Counted from the stretch's first letter, positions 1 through 8,165 are shown. The stretch: 64,000 nucleotides of DNA from Paracoccus luteus (GCF_004522155.1 NZ_SDEA01000008.1:1-64000), one strand, 5' to 3'. Translations and numbers: made by a program. Notes: generated by a model not told the origin, from the letters alone.

Positions 1-395
1 TCCAGCGCGAGGTCGCCCAGCGCATCGTGGCGCGGCCGGGCGGCAAGGATTACGGGCGGCTGGCGCTGCTGGCGCAGTGGCGCTGCGACGCGCGCATCGT
101 GCTGACCCTGCCGCCGCAGGCCTTCGTGCCCGCGCCCAAGGTCGAATCGGCGGTGGTCCACCTGACCGCCCTGCCCCGGCCGCGCTATCCGGCCGATGCC
201 AGGGTGCTGTCCGAAATCACCTTCGCCGCCTTCAACCAGCGCCGCAAGATGCTGCGGGCATCGCTGCGCGGCGTCCATCCGGCGATCGAGCGCCTGCTGG
301 AGGATGCCGCCATCCCCCCAACCGCGCGCGCCGAAGAGATCGGGCTGGACCGGTTCTGCGCGCTGGCGCGCGGCGTCGCGGCGGCGCGCGGCTGA
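1..395 (+). CDS. rsmA: 16S rRNA dimethyladenosine transferase RsmA (KsgA), C-terminal part
   Basis: The enzyme dimethylates the two adjacent adenines near the 3' end of 16S rRNA late in small-subunit assembly. The gene enters from the left edge. The frame is open from base 3 and reads QREVAQRI, the segment that follows the catalytic loop in this family, so most of the SAM-binding fold lies outside the window. The conserved [16 protein letters not shown] stretch and the C-terminal helical domain ([12 protein letters not shown]) are present. About 130 codons are visible, ending in TGA at 393-395. A hairpin terminator lies 60-95 bases downstream. The family assignment is secure; only the N-terminus is missing. 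Confidence 0.93.
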   Translation, partial: QREVAQRIVARPGGKDYGRLALLAQWRCDARIVLTLPPQAFVPAPKVESAVVHLTALPRPRYPADARVLSEITFAAFNQRRKMLRASLRGVHPAIERLLEDAAIPPTARAEEIGLDRFCALARGVAAARG

Positions 396-463
396 TCCGA
401 CAAGCGAACAGGCGCGCACTGTCGCGCGGCGGCGCAGCGGCTGATCCGATACGCGAACGGGCG
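390..463 (+). repeat. imperfect direct repeat spanning the rsmA stop codon
   Basis: Two 25-base copies begin at 390 and 439, a period of 49 bases. Both start GGCTGATCCGA and continue with a closely similar GCGAAC-G segment. The TGA in the first copy is the rsmA stop codon. The second copy sits just before the terminator stem. It looks like an old tandem duplication of the gene's end. Confidence 0.6.
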
Positions 464-489
464 GCCACCAGGGCCGCCCGTTTCGTTTT
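456..489 (+). terminator. rho-independent terminator after rsmA
   Basis: A 9-bp perfect stem (CGGGCGGCC at 458-466 with GGCCGCCCG at 472-480) and a 5-base loop are followed by TTTCGTTTT at 481-489. It lies between rsmA and the convergent DUF4167 gene. The T-rich tail is on the rsmA side. Confidence 0.8.
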
Positions 490-512
490 GCCGCGTTGAC
501 CGGCGTGTGCGG

Positions 513-1436
513 TCAGTCGGCCGCGGGCGCGGGGGTGTCGGCACCCTCGGGTTCGGCGCGCTTGCGCGTCCGGGGGGCCCGCGGCGCGGCGGGCGCGCCG
601 GTGTCACCGGTCGCGGCCTTGCGCGGCGCGCGGCGGGGGGCGCGGGCGGGCGCCTCGGCCGGCTGCGCGGCGGCGGCGGTTCCCGCCGCGGCGGCAGGCT
701 CGTCCTGCGGCGCAGGGTCGGCGCCGCGATCCTCGGGGGTTTCGACGGGGCCGTCCTGCGGGTCGATCGCCTCGGGGATGCCGCGATCCTCGGGCGCGCG
801 GCGCAGGAAATCGGGCGCCGAATCGTCGGTCAGCGAGGCGGGTGCCGCCGCCGGCCGGGCCGGGGCGTCGCCGCGGTCGCGGCGGTCGTCGCCCCGTTCG
901 CCCCGGTCGTCGCGGGCGCGCTGCTGGTTGCGGTCCTGCCGGTCGTCGCGGCGGTCGCGGTCCTCATTGCGGGGGTTCTGGCGGTCCTGCCGGTCGTCGC
1001 GGCGGTCCTGCCGGTCGTCGCGGCGTTCGCCCGACGGCTGGCCACCCTGCGGCTGCGGGTTGCCATAGCCGGCATGTCCGTTGCCGTTCCCGTTCCCGTT
1101 GCCGCCATTCCCGTTCTGGGCCGGACGGTCGTCGCGGTCGTCGCCCTGCCCGGCATAGTTGCCGCCGAACTGGCCCTGGCGCTCGGCCTGCTCGCGCTGC
1201 GCCTCGCCCAGCATGCGGGTGTAATGTTCGGCGTGCTGGAAAAAGCTCTGCTCGGCCACGCGGTCGCCGGACAGCTGCGCGTCACGCGCCAGCGCCAGGT
1301 ATTTCTCGATGATCTGCTGGGGCGTTCCGCGAACCTTCCCCTCGGGGCCGGAACTGTCGAAGACGCGGTTGACGACGTTGCCCAGCGACCGGGGGTTGCG
1401 GGACTTGTTGCGCGAACGGGATTTGGAAGATCTCAT
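513..1436 (-). CDS. DUF4167 domain protein with disordered Arg/Asp/Asn-rich region
   Basis: The protein has 307 residues. The first 90 or so form the DUF4167 domain typical of Alphaproteobacteria: a basic Ser/Arg start, then RVFDSSGPEGKVRGTPQQI and a helical stretch ending HYTRMLGEA. The remainder is low complexity: Gly/Asn repeats, then about 90 residues of RDDRQDR-type repeats, then an Ala/Pro/Arg-rich tail. The basic start and repeats suggest RNA binding, but that is inference and no function is established here. It follows prmC on the same strand after 231 bases in which I see no convincing gene. Confidence 0.85.
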   Translation of the reverse strand: MRSSKSRSRNKSRNPRSLGNVVNRVFDSSGPEGKVRGTPQQIIEKYLALARDAQLSGDRVAEQSFFQHAEHYTRMLGEAQREQAERQGQFGGNYAGQGDDRDDRPAQNGNGGNGNGNGNGHAGYGNPQPQGGQPSGERRDDRQDRRDDRQDRQNPRNEDRDRRDDRQDRNQQRARDDRGERGDDRRDRGDAPARPAAAPASLTDDSAPDFLRRAPEDRGIPEAIDPQDGPVETPEDRGADPAPQDEPAAAAGTAAAAQPAEAPARAPRRAPRKAATGDTGAPAAPRAPRTRKRAEPEGADTPAPAAD

Positions 1437-1667
1437 CGGGCCAATGTCTTAGTCCGGCGCACGGGCGCCCGGATGGGGTTGGGGTCGGTGTTCGGCAACA
1501 TGGCCCGGTTGAACCCGGGCAGTTCGCGGAAGCAGTCCGGCAGCTTGTGCGGGATGACCCGTGCAGGGGCGCCAAGGCCCCCGTCACCCGGCCTGCTAAC
1601 CATGCGGATCGCGCCGTGGCAAGCAAAAACCGCCCTTAATCGCAGCAATGTGTCGCGGGGGCGGCAT

Positions 1668-2504
1668 TCAGCCGCCGTTCTGGCCCAGCACGACCCGGTC
1701 GCGGCCGTCCAGGTCGCGGCGGACGTCGATCGCGGCCAGCCCCGACCCTGCGAACAGCGCCGTCACGGCAGCGGCCTGCGTCGGCCCGATCTCGACCGCC
1801 AGCCAGCCGCCGGGCGACAGATGCGCGGGCGCACCGGCCGCAATCGCGCGATAGGCCCCCAACCCGTCGTCCCCGTCGGTCAGCGCGCCCGCCGGTTCCC
1901 AGTCGCGCACCTCGGGCGCAAGCGCGGCCATCTCGTCCGCCGCGATATAGGGCGGGTTCGACACGATCAGGTCGAACCGCCCGCGAACGTCCGAAAACCA
2001 GTCCGAGACGGCAAGGTCCGCCGCGACGCCCAAGCCTGCGGCGTTGCCCCGCGCGACCTCGACCGCCGCGGCTGACACATCCACCCCAAGCCCCCGTGCA
2101 CCCGGCCGTTCCGCCAGCAGCGACAGCAGGATCGCGCCGGTGCCGGTGCCAAGATCCAGCACCGACCGCCACGGCAGGTCCAGCACCGCCGCGACCAGCG
2201 TTTCGGTTTCAGGGCGCGGGTCCAGCGTGTCGCGGGTGACGTGGAAGCGGTGCCTCCAGAAATCGCGGGTGCCGGTGATCTGGCTGACCGGCTGGCGCGC
2301 GCCGCGCATGGTCAGATATGCGTCCAGCAGCGCGTCCTGGTCGGCGGTCATCCGGTCGTCCCCGATCAGGCCCAGCCGCGCGGGATCGACGGCCAGCGCA
2401 TGGGCCAGCAGGCGGCGCGCGTCGGCGGCCGGGTCGGGAACCCCGGCCATCTTCAGCCCGGCCGCCGCCGCGTTCAGCGCCTGCCGCACGGTGCGCCGGC
2501 TCAT
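1668..2504 (-). CDS. prmC: peptide chain release factor N5-glutamine methyltransferase PrmC
   Basis: PrmC methylates the glutamine of the GGQ motif in release factors and so raises their termination activity. The protein has 278 residues, normal for the family. An N-terminal helical release-factor-binding part is followed by a Rossmann methyltransferase domain with motif I DLGTGTGA (about 117-124) and the diagnostic NPPY motif (183-186) that holds the target glutamine. Its ATG overlaps the prfA stop codon as ATGA, so enzyme and substrate are translationally coupled. Confidence 0.96.
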   Translation of the reverse strand: MSRRTVRQALNAAAAGLKMAGVPDPAADARRLLAHALAVDPARLGLIGDDRMTADQDALLDAYLTMRGARQPVSQITGTRDFWRHRFHVTRDTLDPRPETETLVAAVLDLPWRSVLDLGTGTGAILLSLLAERPGARGLGVDVSAAAVEVARGNAAGLGVAADLAVSDWFSDVRGRFDLIVSNPPYIAADEMAALAPEVRDWEPAGALTDGDDGLGAYRAIAAGAPAHLSPGGWLAVEIGPTQAAAVTALFAGSGLAAIDVRRDLDGRDRVVLGQNGG

Positions 2505-3556
2505 CCCTCGGCCTCGGCCAGCCGGGCGGCCTGATCGTGGGCGGTCAGCGCGTCGATGATCTCGGCCAGGTCGCCCTGCATCACGCGGTCCAGCGCATAC
2601 AGCGTCAGGTTGATCCGGTGGTCGGTCACCCTTCCTTGCGGAAAGTTATAGGTGCGGATGCGCTCGCTGCGGTCGCCCGACCCGACCTGCGACCGCCGGT
2701 CGGCGGCGCGTTCGGCATCGGCGCGCGACCGTTCCATGTCATAAAGCCGCGCCCGCAGCACCGCCATCGCGTTGGCGCGATTCTGATGCTGCGACTTTTC
2801 GGACGAGGTGACGATCAGCCCGGTCGGCAGGTGGGTGATGCGGACCGCCGAATCGGTGGTGTTGACGTGCTGGCCCCCCGCGCCCGACGCGCGCATCGTG
2901 TCGATGCGGATGTCGGCGGCGGGGATGTCGATGTCCACGTCCTGCGCCTCGGGCAGGACGGCGACGGTGGCGGCGCTGGTGTGGATGCGGCCGCCGGATT
3001 CCGTCTCGGGGACGCGCTGCACGCGGTGGACGCCGGATTCGTATTTCAGCCGCGCGAACACGCCGTCGCCCGAGATGCGGGCCATCGCCTCGCGCACGCC
3101 GCCCAGTTCCGACTGCGCCAGTTCCAGCAGCTCGAACCGCCAGCCCTGCATCTCGGCGTGGCGCTGATACATCCGCAGCAGGTCGGCGGCGAACAGCGCC
3201 GCCTCGTCCCCGCCGGTGCCGGGGCGGATTTCAAGGATCGCGGGGCGCGCGTCGGCCGCGTCGCGGGGCAGCAGCGCCAGCCGCAGCGCCTGTTCCAGGT
3301 CGGGCATCGACGCGCGCAGGCGGTGCAGCTCATCCTCGGCCAGCTCGCGCAGCTCGGCGTCGGCCAGCATGGCCTGCGCGTCCGCGACGCCCGCCTGCGC
3401 GGCCTGCCATGCGGCGATCTGGGCCACGACCGGCTTCAGCTCGGCGTATTCGCGGCTGACGGCCGCGATCTCGTCAGGGGGCGCGCCCGCGTTCAGCCGC
3501 GCCTCGAGATATTCGAAACGCTGGACGATCTGGATCAGGCGGTCGGCGGGCAGCAT
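2501..3556 (-). CDS. prfA: peptide chain release factor 1
   Basis: RF1 recognises UAA and UAG and triggers peptide release. The start [11 protein letters not shown] was chosen because it matches the family N-terminus and gives 351 residues; in-frame codons further upstream lie in unconserved sequence. The catalytic GGQ is at 227-229 in the context [16 protein letters not shown]. The stop-codon-reading tripeptide appears as PET at about 183-185 (PxT, as in RF1 rather than the SPF of RF2). prmC follows with a 4-base ATGA overlap. Confidence 0.97.
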   Translation of the reverse strand: MLPADRLIQIVQRFEYLEARLNAGAPPDEIAAVSREYAELKPVVAQIAAWQAAQAGVADAQAMLADAELRELAEDELHRLRASMPDLEQALRLALLPRDAADARPAILEIRPGTGGDEAALFAADLLRMYQRHAEMQGWRFELLELAQSELGGVREAMARISGDGVFARLKYESGVHRVQRVPETESGGRIHTSAATVAVLPEAQDVDIDIPAADIRIDTMRASGAGGQHVNTTDSAVRITHLPTGLIVTSSEKSQHQNRANAMAVLRARLYDMERSRADAERAADRRSQVGSGDRSERIRTYNFPQGRVTDHRINLTLYALDRVMQGDLAEIIDALTAHDQAARLAEAEG

Positions 3557-3630
3557 GGCGCGGGGATACCGGCAGGGCCCCGCCGCGGCAAGCCGTCGCG
3601 GATCGGCCGGAACCAGCCCGACGCGCAATG

Positions 3631-3672
3631 TTGATCTGGGTCAGGGGCGAGTCACGCCGCCACCCTTATACT
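3631..3672 (+). promoter_or_regulatory. candidate FNR-type site and -10 element upstream of the peroxidase gene
   Basis: TTGATCTGGGTCAG at 3631-3644 matches the FNR/Anr consensus TTGAT-N4-ATCAA fully in the left half and in three of five bases in the right half. TATACT at 3667-3672 is a good -10 hexamer. A start about 7 bases downstream (near 3679) would put the site's centre at about -41.5, the class II activation position. The peroxidase ATG is at 3707. This is a sequence-level prediction only. Confidence 0.5.
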
Positions 3673-3706
3673 GGCGGCCAACCGCACAGTTCCCAGCGAG
3701 GTAGCC

Positions 3707-5014
3707 ATGATTTTCCGTTCCGCCCTCTTCCTGACCACCGCCTGCCTGTCCGCCCTGCCCGCGCTGGCGCAGCAGGCTGCGACCGACCCCGCCGCCGCGC
3801 AGGTCGAACAGGCCGAACAGGCCCAGCAGGTCGAGGGCGGGAACACGCCCGCCGCCGATCCGGCCGTCGCCGCCAAGGCGCAGGGCACCGATGCGCCCGT
3901 CGCCCGCGATGCGGCCACGGTCGCGGCGGAAACCAAGGTCTCGCCCGCGCCGGTCGGCGCCGCCGCCGCTGCCGCCGCAGCCCTGGCCGCGTCGCCGGAC
4001 GCCGAACTGCGCGCCGCCGCCGCCGCGCTGTTCGAGCCGATCCCGATGAGCGGGCCGACGTTGCAGGGCAACACCATGACCCGCGACAAGATCCAGCTGG
4101 GCACGATGCTGTTCTTTGACCCGCGGATGTCAAAATCGGGCGTCTTCTCGTGTCAGTCCTGCCACAACATCGGGATGGGCGGCGTGGACGCGCTGGAAAC
4201 CTCGATCGGGCACGGCTGGCAGGCGGGGCCGCGCAACTCGCCCACCATGCTGAACGCGGTCTTCAACATCGCCCAGTTCTGGGACGGACGGGCCGAGGAT
4301 CTGGCGGCGCAGGCCAAGGGTCCGGTTCAGGCCGGGGTCGAGATGAACAACACGCCCGACAACCTGATCGCCACGCTGCAGTCGATGCCCGGCTATGTCG
4401 AGGCGTTCCAGGCCGCGTTCCCCGGCCAGCCCGAGCCGATCACCTTCGACAACTTCGCCCAGGCGATCGAGGCGTTCGAGGCGACGCTGGTCACGCCCAA
4501 CGCGCGGTTCGACCAGTGGCTGACCGGCACCGATGGCGCGATGGACGAACAGGAAAAGCGCGGGCTGCAGGCGTTCATCGACACCGGCTGCGCCACCTGC
4601 CACGCCGGCGTGAACCTGGGCGGGCAGGATTATTTCCCCTTCGGCCTGGTCGAGGCGCCCGATGACGAGGTGCGCCCCGAAGGCGACGCCGGCCGGTTCA
4701 CCGTCACCAACACCGCGGGCGACGAATACGTGTTCCGCGCGGCGCCCCTGCGCAACGTGGCGATCACGCCGCCCTATTTCCATTCCGGCAAGGTCTGGGA
4801 TCTGGCCGAGGCGGTGCAGGTCATGTCGAACGCGCAGCTTGGGACCGAACTGGCCGACGAACAGACCGCCGACATCGTGGCGTTCCTGGAAACGCTGACC
4901 GGCGAACAGCCGCTGGTCGTCCACCCGATCCTGCCGGCCCGCACCGTGGACACGCCCCGGCCCGCGCCCATCGACCTGCCGGCGGCGTCCGCGGTTCCCG
5001 CCACGTCGAACTGA
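3707..5014 (+). CDS. di-haem cytochrome c peroxidase, periplasmic
   Basis: This protein is expected to reduce hydrogen peroxide to water in the periplasm with electrons from small c-type cytochromes. A signal peptide (about residues 1-22, ending ALAQQ) is followed by an unusual Ala/Gln/Glu-rich spacer to about residue 100. The CcpA/MauG-type domain then carries two haem-binding motifs, CQSCH (149-153) and CATCH (295-299). The C-terminal RNVAITPPYFHSG segment is typical of the family. At 435 residues it is longer than usual because of the spacer. The 5' region carries a possible FNR site. A hairpin separates it from the convergent YceI gene. The family is clear; the physiological donor is not. 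Confidence 0.92.
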   Translation: MIFRSALFLTTACLSALPALAQQAATDPAAAQVEQAEQAQQVEGGNTPAADPAVAAKAQGTDAPVARDAATVAAETKVSPAPVGAAAAAAAALAASPDAELRAAAAALFEPIPMSGPTLQGNTMTRDKIQLGTMLFFDPRMSKSGVFSCQSCHNIGMGGVDALETSIGHGWQAGPRNSPTMLNAVFNIAQFWDGRAEDLAAQAKGPVQAGVEMNNTPDNLIATLQSMPGYVEAFQAAFPGQPEPITFDNFAQAIEAFEATLVTPNARFDQWLTGTDGAMDEQEKRGLQAFIDTGCATCHAGVNLGGQDYFPFGLVEAPDDEVRPEGDAGRFTVTNTAGDEYVFRAAPLRNVAITPPYFHSGKVWDLAEAVQVMSNAQLGTELADEQTADIVAFLETLTGEQPLVVHPILPARTVDTPRPAPIDLPAASAVPATSN

Positions 5015-5048
5015 TCCCGCGCGGCTGGAAGGCCCACGCAAACGGAAC

Positions 5049-5080
5049 AGGTCGCCCAAAGGGGCGGCCTGTCGCATTTT
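5049..5080 (+). terminator. terminator after the cytochrome c peroxidase gene
   Basis: A 9-bp stem (5049-5057 with 5062-5070, one G-T pair) and a 4-base loop are followed by a T-ending tail (GTCGCATTTT). It lies between two convergent genes. Confidence 0.65.
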
Positions 5081-5099
5081 CGGCAAGGGTCGCGCGGGG

Positions 5100-5813
5100 T
5101 CAGCCCTTGCTGGCCTCGACCGCGATGTCGAACTCGATTTCGTCCTCGATCGCCGGCGCCATCGCGCCTAGGTTGAAGTCCGAGCGCAGCAGCTTGCCCT
5201 CGATGTGGAAACCGACGGTGGGCTTGCCGCCCATCGGGTGCGGGCCGGCCTTGTTGACCTCGACGTCCAGCGTGATCGGCTTTGTGATGCCGTTCATGGT
5301 CAGGTCGCCGGTCACCTTCGCCTCGTCGTCGCCATCCGGTTCGACGCTGGTGGACTTGAAGGTGACCTGCGTGTCGCCCGCGGCGTTGAAGAAATCGGCG
5401 CTGAGCAGATGATCGTCCAGCTGCTGGGCGATGGTCACCATCGCCGACAGCGGGAACTGCGCCTGAACCGACGAATTGGCCGGGTTCGCCTGGTCCAGCA
5501 TGACCGTGCCGGTCACGCCGTTGACGATCCCGTGCGAGGTCGAGAACCCGAGGTGGTCGTATTCGAACACGATCTGGCTGTGCGCGGGGTCGAACGCATA
5601 GGTGCCGCTCATGTCGCCGGCCGCGGCCGCATCGGCAGCGGGGGCAGCGGCCGGCGCGGCTGCAGGCGCTGCGGCGTCGGCGGAAGGTGCCGCGGCGGCA
5701 TCGGCCGGGGCGGCCGCAGCCGGGGCGGCGGCGTCGGGCGCGGGGGCCGTCTGGGCGAACGCGGGGGCAGCCAGCGCCAGGCTGATCGCCAGCGCGGAAA
5801 TCGTCTTCGACAT
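5100..5813 (-). CDS. YceI-family periplasmic protein
   Basis: YceI proteins are small exported lipocalin-like beta-barrels that bind long isoprenoid-type lipids. Residues 1-20 form a signal peptide (ALAISLALAAPAFAQ). About 50 residues of Ala/Pro/Asp low-complexity linker follow, and then the YceI domain from TYAFDPAHSQIVFEYDHLG to the end, with the conserved GDLTMNGITKPITLDVE segment. The protein has 237 residues. A strong AAGGAGAG ribosome site precedes the ATG. The ligand cannot be told from sequence. Confidence 0.92.
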   Translation of the reverse strand: MSKTISALAISLALAAPAFAQTAPAPDAAAPAAAAPADAAAAPSADAAAPAAAPAAAPAADAAAAGDMSGTYAFDPAHSQIVFEYDHLGFSTSHGIVNGVTGTVMLDQANPANSSVQAQFPLSAMVTIAQQLDDHLLSADFFNAAGDTQVTFKSTSVEPDGDDEAKVTGDLTMNGITKPITLDVEVNKAGPHPMGGKPTVGFHIEGKLLRSDFNLGAMAPAIEDEIEFDIAVEASKG

Positions 5814-6122
5814 TCAAACTCTCCTTGTGACGGGCACGGGTGGCAGACACGGCGGGACAGGCGGGACCGGGCCACGCCGATCCGCCGCCAACACCGGCCA
5901 ACCCGTTGACGCGGCGATGGTTCCGGCGAACCGCGCCGCTCTCGCGGCTGTGAAAGGGCGCGCGCGGCCTGATCCCCGGCGACGGGAATCGGCTTGCATC
6001 GCGGGGCGCGGACTGTATAAGACCGCATCCTTCCGCACATTGCGAAACCGGCGCAGCCTCTCGTGGCGGGGCGCGGAGGGTTTGACCCGCCTATGAAGCG
6101 CGCCCGAGACGAAAGGGATGCC
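5814..6122. promoter_or_regulatory. divergent intergenic region yceI / rpsF with rpsF promoter and leader
   Basis: This 309-base gap has no gene. For rpsF it holds TTGCAT (5994-5999) and TATAAG (6016-6021), 16 bases apart, a good sigma-70-type promoter that predicts a start near 6028 and a leader of about 95 bases. In the leader GGCGGG (6065-6070) can pair with CCCGCC (6086-6091), about 31 bases before the start codon. S6:S18 is known to bind rpsF leaders in many bacteria, but I cannot confirm that motif here. Confidence 0.55.
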
Positions 6123-6629
6123 ATGCCGCTTTACGAGCATGTGCTGATCGCCCGCCAGGACCTGTCGAACACGCAGGCCGAAGGGCTGATCGAACATTTC
6201 TCGACCGTGCTGTCCGACAACGGCGGAACGGTCAAGGAAAGCGAATACTGGGGTGTGCGCACGCTCGCCTACAAGATCAACAAGAACCGCAAGGGCCACT
6301 ATGCCTTCCTGCGCACCGACGCGCCGTCGGCCGCCGTGCAGGAAATGGAACGCCTGGCCCGCCTGCATGACGACGTGATGCGCGTGCTGACCGTGCGCGT
6401 GGACGCCCACAACGAAGGCCCGTCCGTGCAGATGCAGCGCCGCGACGAGCGTGACCGCGGCGACCGTGGCGACCGTCGCGATGGCGACCGCCGTGATGGC
6501 GACCGGGGCGGCGACCGCCGTTCGGCCGACCGTGGCGATCGTGGCGAACGCGGCGGCGACGACCGTGGCGAGCGTGGCGGCGACCGTGGCGAGCGCAGCG
6601 AACGCGCCCCCCGCGGCGACCGGTTCTGA
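6123..6629 (+). CDS. rpsF: 30S ribosomal protein S6 with long charged tail
   Basis: S6 binds the central domain of 16S rRNA together with S18. Start ATG 6123 (MPLYEHVLIARQDLS) matches the family; upstream in-frame codons lie in the leader, and GAAAGGGA precedes this ATG. Residues 1-100 form the S6 fold, including KESEYWGVRTLAYKINKN and the conserved RLHDDVMRVLTVR. Residues from about 105 to 168 are an extension built of RGDR, RDGDR and RGER units, much longer than the classical S6 tail. It is the first gene of the rpsF-rpsR-rplI operon. Confidence 0.97.
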   Translation: MPLYEHVLIARQDLSNTQAEGLIEHFSTVLSDNGGTVKESEYWGVRTLAYKINKNRKGHYAFLRTDAPSAAVQEMERLARLHDDVMRVLTVRVDAHNEGPSVQMQRRDERDRGDRGDRRDGDRRDGDRGGDRRSADRGDRGERGGDDRGERGGDRGERSERAPRGDRF

Positions 6630-6647
6630 TCCGAAGGAGAGCAAGAC

Positions 6648-6875
6648 ATGGCAACCAAGCCGTTTTTCCGCCGCCGCAAGGTCTGCCCCTTCTCGGGCGA
6701 CAACGCGCCGGCCATCGACTACAAGGACACGCGTCTGCTGCAGCGCTATATCAGCGAGCGCGGCAAGATCGTGCCTTCGCGCATCACCGCCGTCTCGGCG
6801 AAAAAGCAGCGTGAACTGGCCCGCGCCATCAAGCGCGCCCGGTTCCTGGCGCTGCTGCCTTACGCCGTGAAGTGA
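6648..6875 (+). CDS. rpsR: 30S ribosomal protein S18
   Basis: A 75-residue S18, the partner of S6 in the small subunit. It has the family hallmarks [18 protein letters not shown] and the basic [20 protein letters not shown] helix that contacts rRNA. A clear GAAGGAGA ribosome site precedes the ATG. It lies 18 bases after rpsF and 11 bases before rplI. Confidence 0.98.
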   Translation: MATKPFFRRRKVCPFSGDNAPAIDYKDTRLLQRYISERGKIVPSRITAVSAKKQRELARAIKRARFLALLPYAVK

Positions 6876-6886
6876 GGGGCTGAATC

Positions 6887-7468
6887 ATGCAAGTCATTCT
6901 GCTGGAACGCGTGGCCAAGCTGGGCCAGATGGGCGAAGTGGTGCGGGTCAAGGACGGGTTCGCCCGCAACTTCCTGCTGCCGCAGGGCAAGGCGATGCGC
7001 GCCAACGACGCCAACATCGCGGCGTTCGAGGCCCGCAAGGCCGACCTGGCCGTCCGCAACGATGAAACCCGCGCCGACGCCGAAAAGATCGCGGCCTCGC
7101 TGGGCGGCGCGTCCTTTGTCATCATCCGCTCGGCATCCGACGCCGGGGCGCTGTATGGCTCGGTCACGCCGCGTGACGTGGCCGACGCCGCCGTGGCCGA
7201 AGGCTTCGCGGTCGAACGCCGCCAGATCGTGCTGGCCGGCCCGATCAAGGATCTGGGCCTGCACGACGTCAAGGTGCACCTGCACCCCGAGGTTGACGTC
7301 CAGGTGACCGTGAACGTCGCCCGTTCGCCCGAAGAGGCCGAACTGCAGGCGTCGGGCAAGTCGATCCAAGACCGCGCCGCCGAGGAAGAAGCCGCCGCCG
7401 AGTTCGAGATCGCCGAACTGTTCGACGACATCGGCTCGGCCGGCCGCGACGACGACGCGTCGGCCTGA
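6887..7468 (+). CDS. rplI: 50S ribosomal protein L9
   Basis: L9 has two RNA-binding domains joined by a long helix and sits at the base of the L1 stalk. The N-terminal domain is standard ([19 protein letters not shown], then [12 protein letters not shown]). The C-terminal domain includes [15 protein letters not shown] and [17 protein letters not shown]. The protein has 193 residues, about 40 more than typical, because of an acidic tail from about residue 150. The stop codon at 7466-7468 lies inside the first unit of the downstream repeat array. Confidence 0.97.
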   Translation: MQVILLERVAKLGQMGEVVRVKDGFARNFLLPQGKAMRANDANIAAFEARKADLAVRNDETRADAEKIAASLGGASFVIIRSASDAGALYGSVTPRDVADAAVAEGFAVERRQIVLAGPIKDLGLHDVKVHLHPEVDVQVTVNVARSPEEAELQASGKSIQDRAAEEEAAAEFEIAELFDDIGSAGRDDDASA

Positions 7469-7798
7469 CGCGGGCCGTCACCGCGGGACATAAGGGGCCG
7501 CGCCGGGATCACCGGCGCGGCCCTTTCCTTTTCGCCGTGACTGATGCGCCTGCCTGACGCGGGCCGTCACCGCCGGGCATAAGGGGCCGCGCCGGGATCA
7601 CCGGCGCGGCCCTTTCCTTTTCGCCGTGACTGATGCGCCTGCCTGACGCGGGCCGTCACCGCCGGGCATAAGGGGCCGCGCCGGGATCACCGGCGCGGCC
7701 CTTTCCTTTTCGCCGTGACTGATGCGCCTGCCTGACGCGGGCCGTCACCGCCGGGCATAAGGGGCCGCGCCGGGATCACCGGCGCGGCCCTTTCCTTT
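7464..7798 (+). repeat. four tandem copies of an 89-bp terminator-bearing unit after rplI
   Basis: Units begin (CCTGACGCGGG) at 7464, 7553, 7642 and 7731, exactly 89 bases apart. Copies 2-4 are essentially identical; copy 1 differs at a few bases and contains the rplI stop codon; copy 4 ends early. Each unit holds a 12-bp perfect stem (copy 1: 7495-7506 with 7512-7523, loop GATCA) followed by TTTCCTTTT or TTTCCTTT. The whole gap 7469-7894 otherwise holds no gene. Confidence 0.95.
7495..7532 (+). terminator. first of four identical rho-independent terminators of the rpsF-rpsR-rplI operon
   Basis: A perfect 12-bp G+C stem, a 5-base loop and a CCCTTTCCTTTT tail. The same structure recurs at about 7584, 7673 and 7762. 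Confidence 0.85.
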
Positions 7799-7894
7799 GT
7801 GCCGAGGGGCGGCCCGCGGCGCGCGATCCGGGGGAACGAAGCCGCGCGCCTGCGGGTTGATCCGTGCAGCGCCCCGCTGTCCGAAGGATTGGCC

Positions 7895-8113
7895 ATGACT
7901 GACCCCCGCGTGCTGAAATCCCTGCTGACCGGCGAGATGGACGACGACCCCGCCGCCCGGACGACGCTGGACGTCGAACAGGATCTGGCGATCCCCGACA
8001 CGGAAACCGTGCCCACCAACCCCGACGAGGCGCTGGGGATCGCGCCGTCCAAAACCTCGGGGGACGCCGGCGGCGACCCCCCGGACGACACGCGGGACGA
8101 TAGGGGCCGCTGA
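7895..8113 (+). CDS. hypothetical acidic protein, 72 aa
   Basis: ATG 7895 (MTDPRVLKSLLTGEMDDD) is preceded by GAAGGA at a suitable distance. The product is small, strongly acidic, and rich in Asp, Pro and Thr. It has no signal peptide, membrane segment or motif that I recognise, and the last 25 residues look disordered. It sits between the rplI terminator array and a hairpin at 8114-8139, so it is probably transcribed alone. Compositional bias toward third-position G/C supports coding, but function is unknown. Confidence 0.55.
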   Translation: MTDPRVLKSLLTGEMDDDPAARTTLDVEQDLAIPDTETVPTNPDEALGIAPSKTSGDAGGDPPDDTRDDRGR

Positions 8114-8146
8114 CCGGACCGCCCGGCCGCCCGGTCCGGGAACATT

Positions 8147-8165
8147 CCGCCCGCGTGGCGGTTTT
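8147..8165 (+). terminator. short hairpin with T tail
   Basis: CCGCC (8147-8151) pairs with GGCGG (8157-8161), followed by TTTT. An 8-bp inverted repeat (8114-8121 with 8132-8139) lies just upstream. Together they probably end the 72-aa gene. Confidence 0.45.

Noticed and set aside
1433-1648. 71-codon minus-strand frame between prmC and the DUF4167 gene
   Set aside because: It has only a TTG start, no ribosome site and no recognisable motif, and overlaps the DUF4167 start.
507-2075. Long plus-strand open frame across DUF4167 and prmC
   Set aside because: It is antisense to two genes with clear family motifs and has Val/Ala/Arg-biased composition typical of a shadow frame in G+C-rich DNA.
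7464-7798. Regular repeats that could be taken for a CRISPR array
   Set aside because: There are no unique spacers; the whole 89-base unit is repeated and contains a terminator, and no cas gene is nearby.
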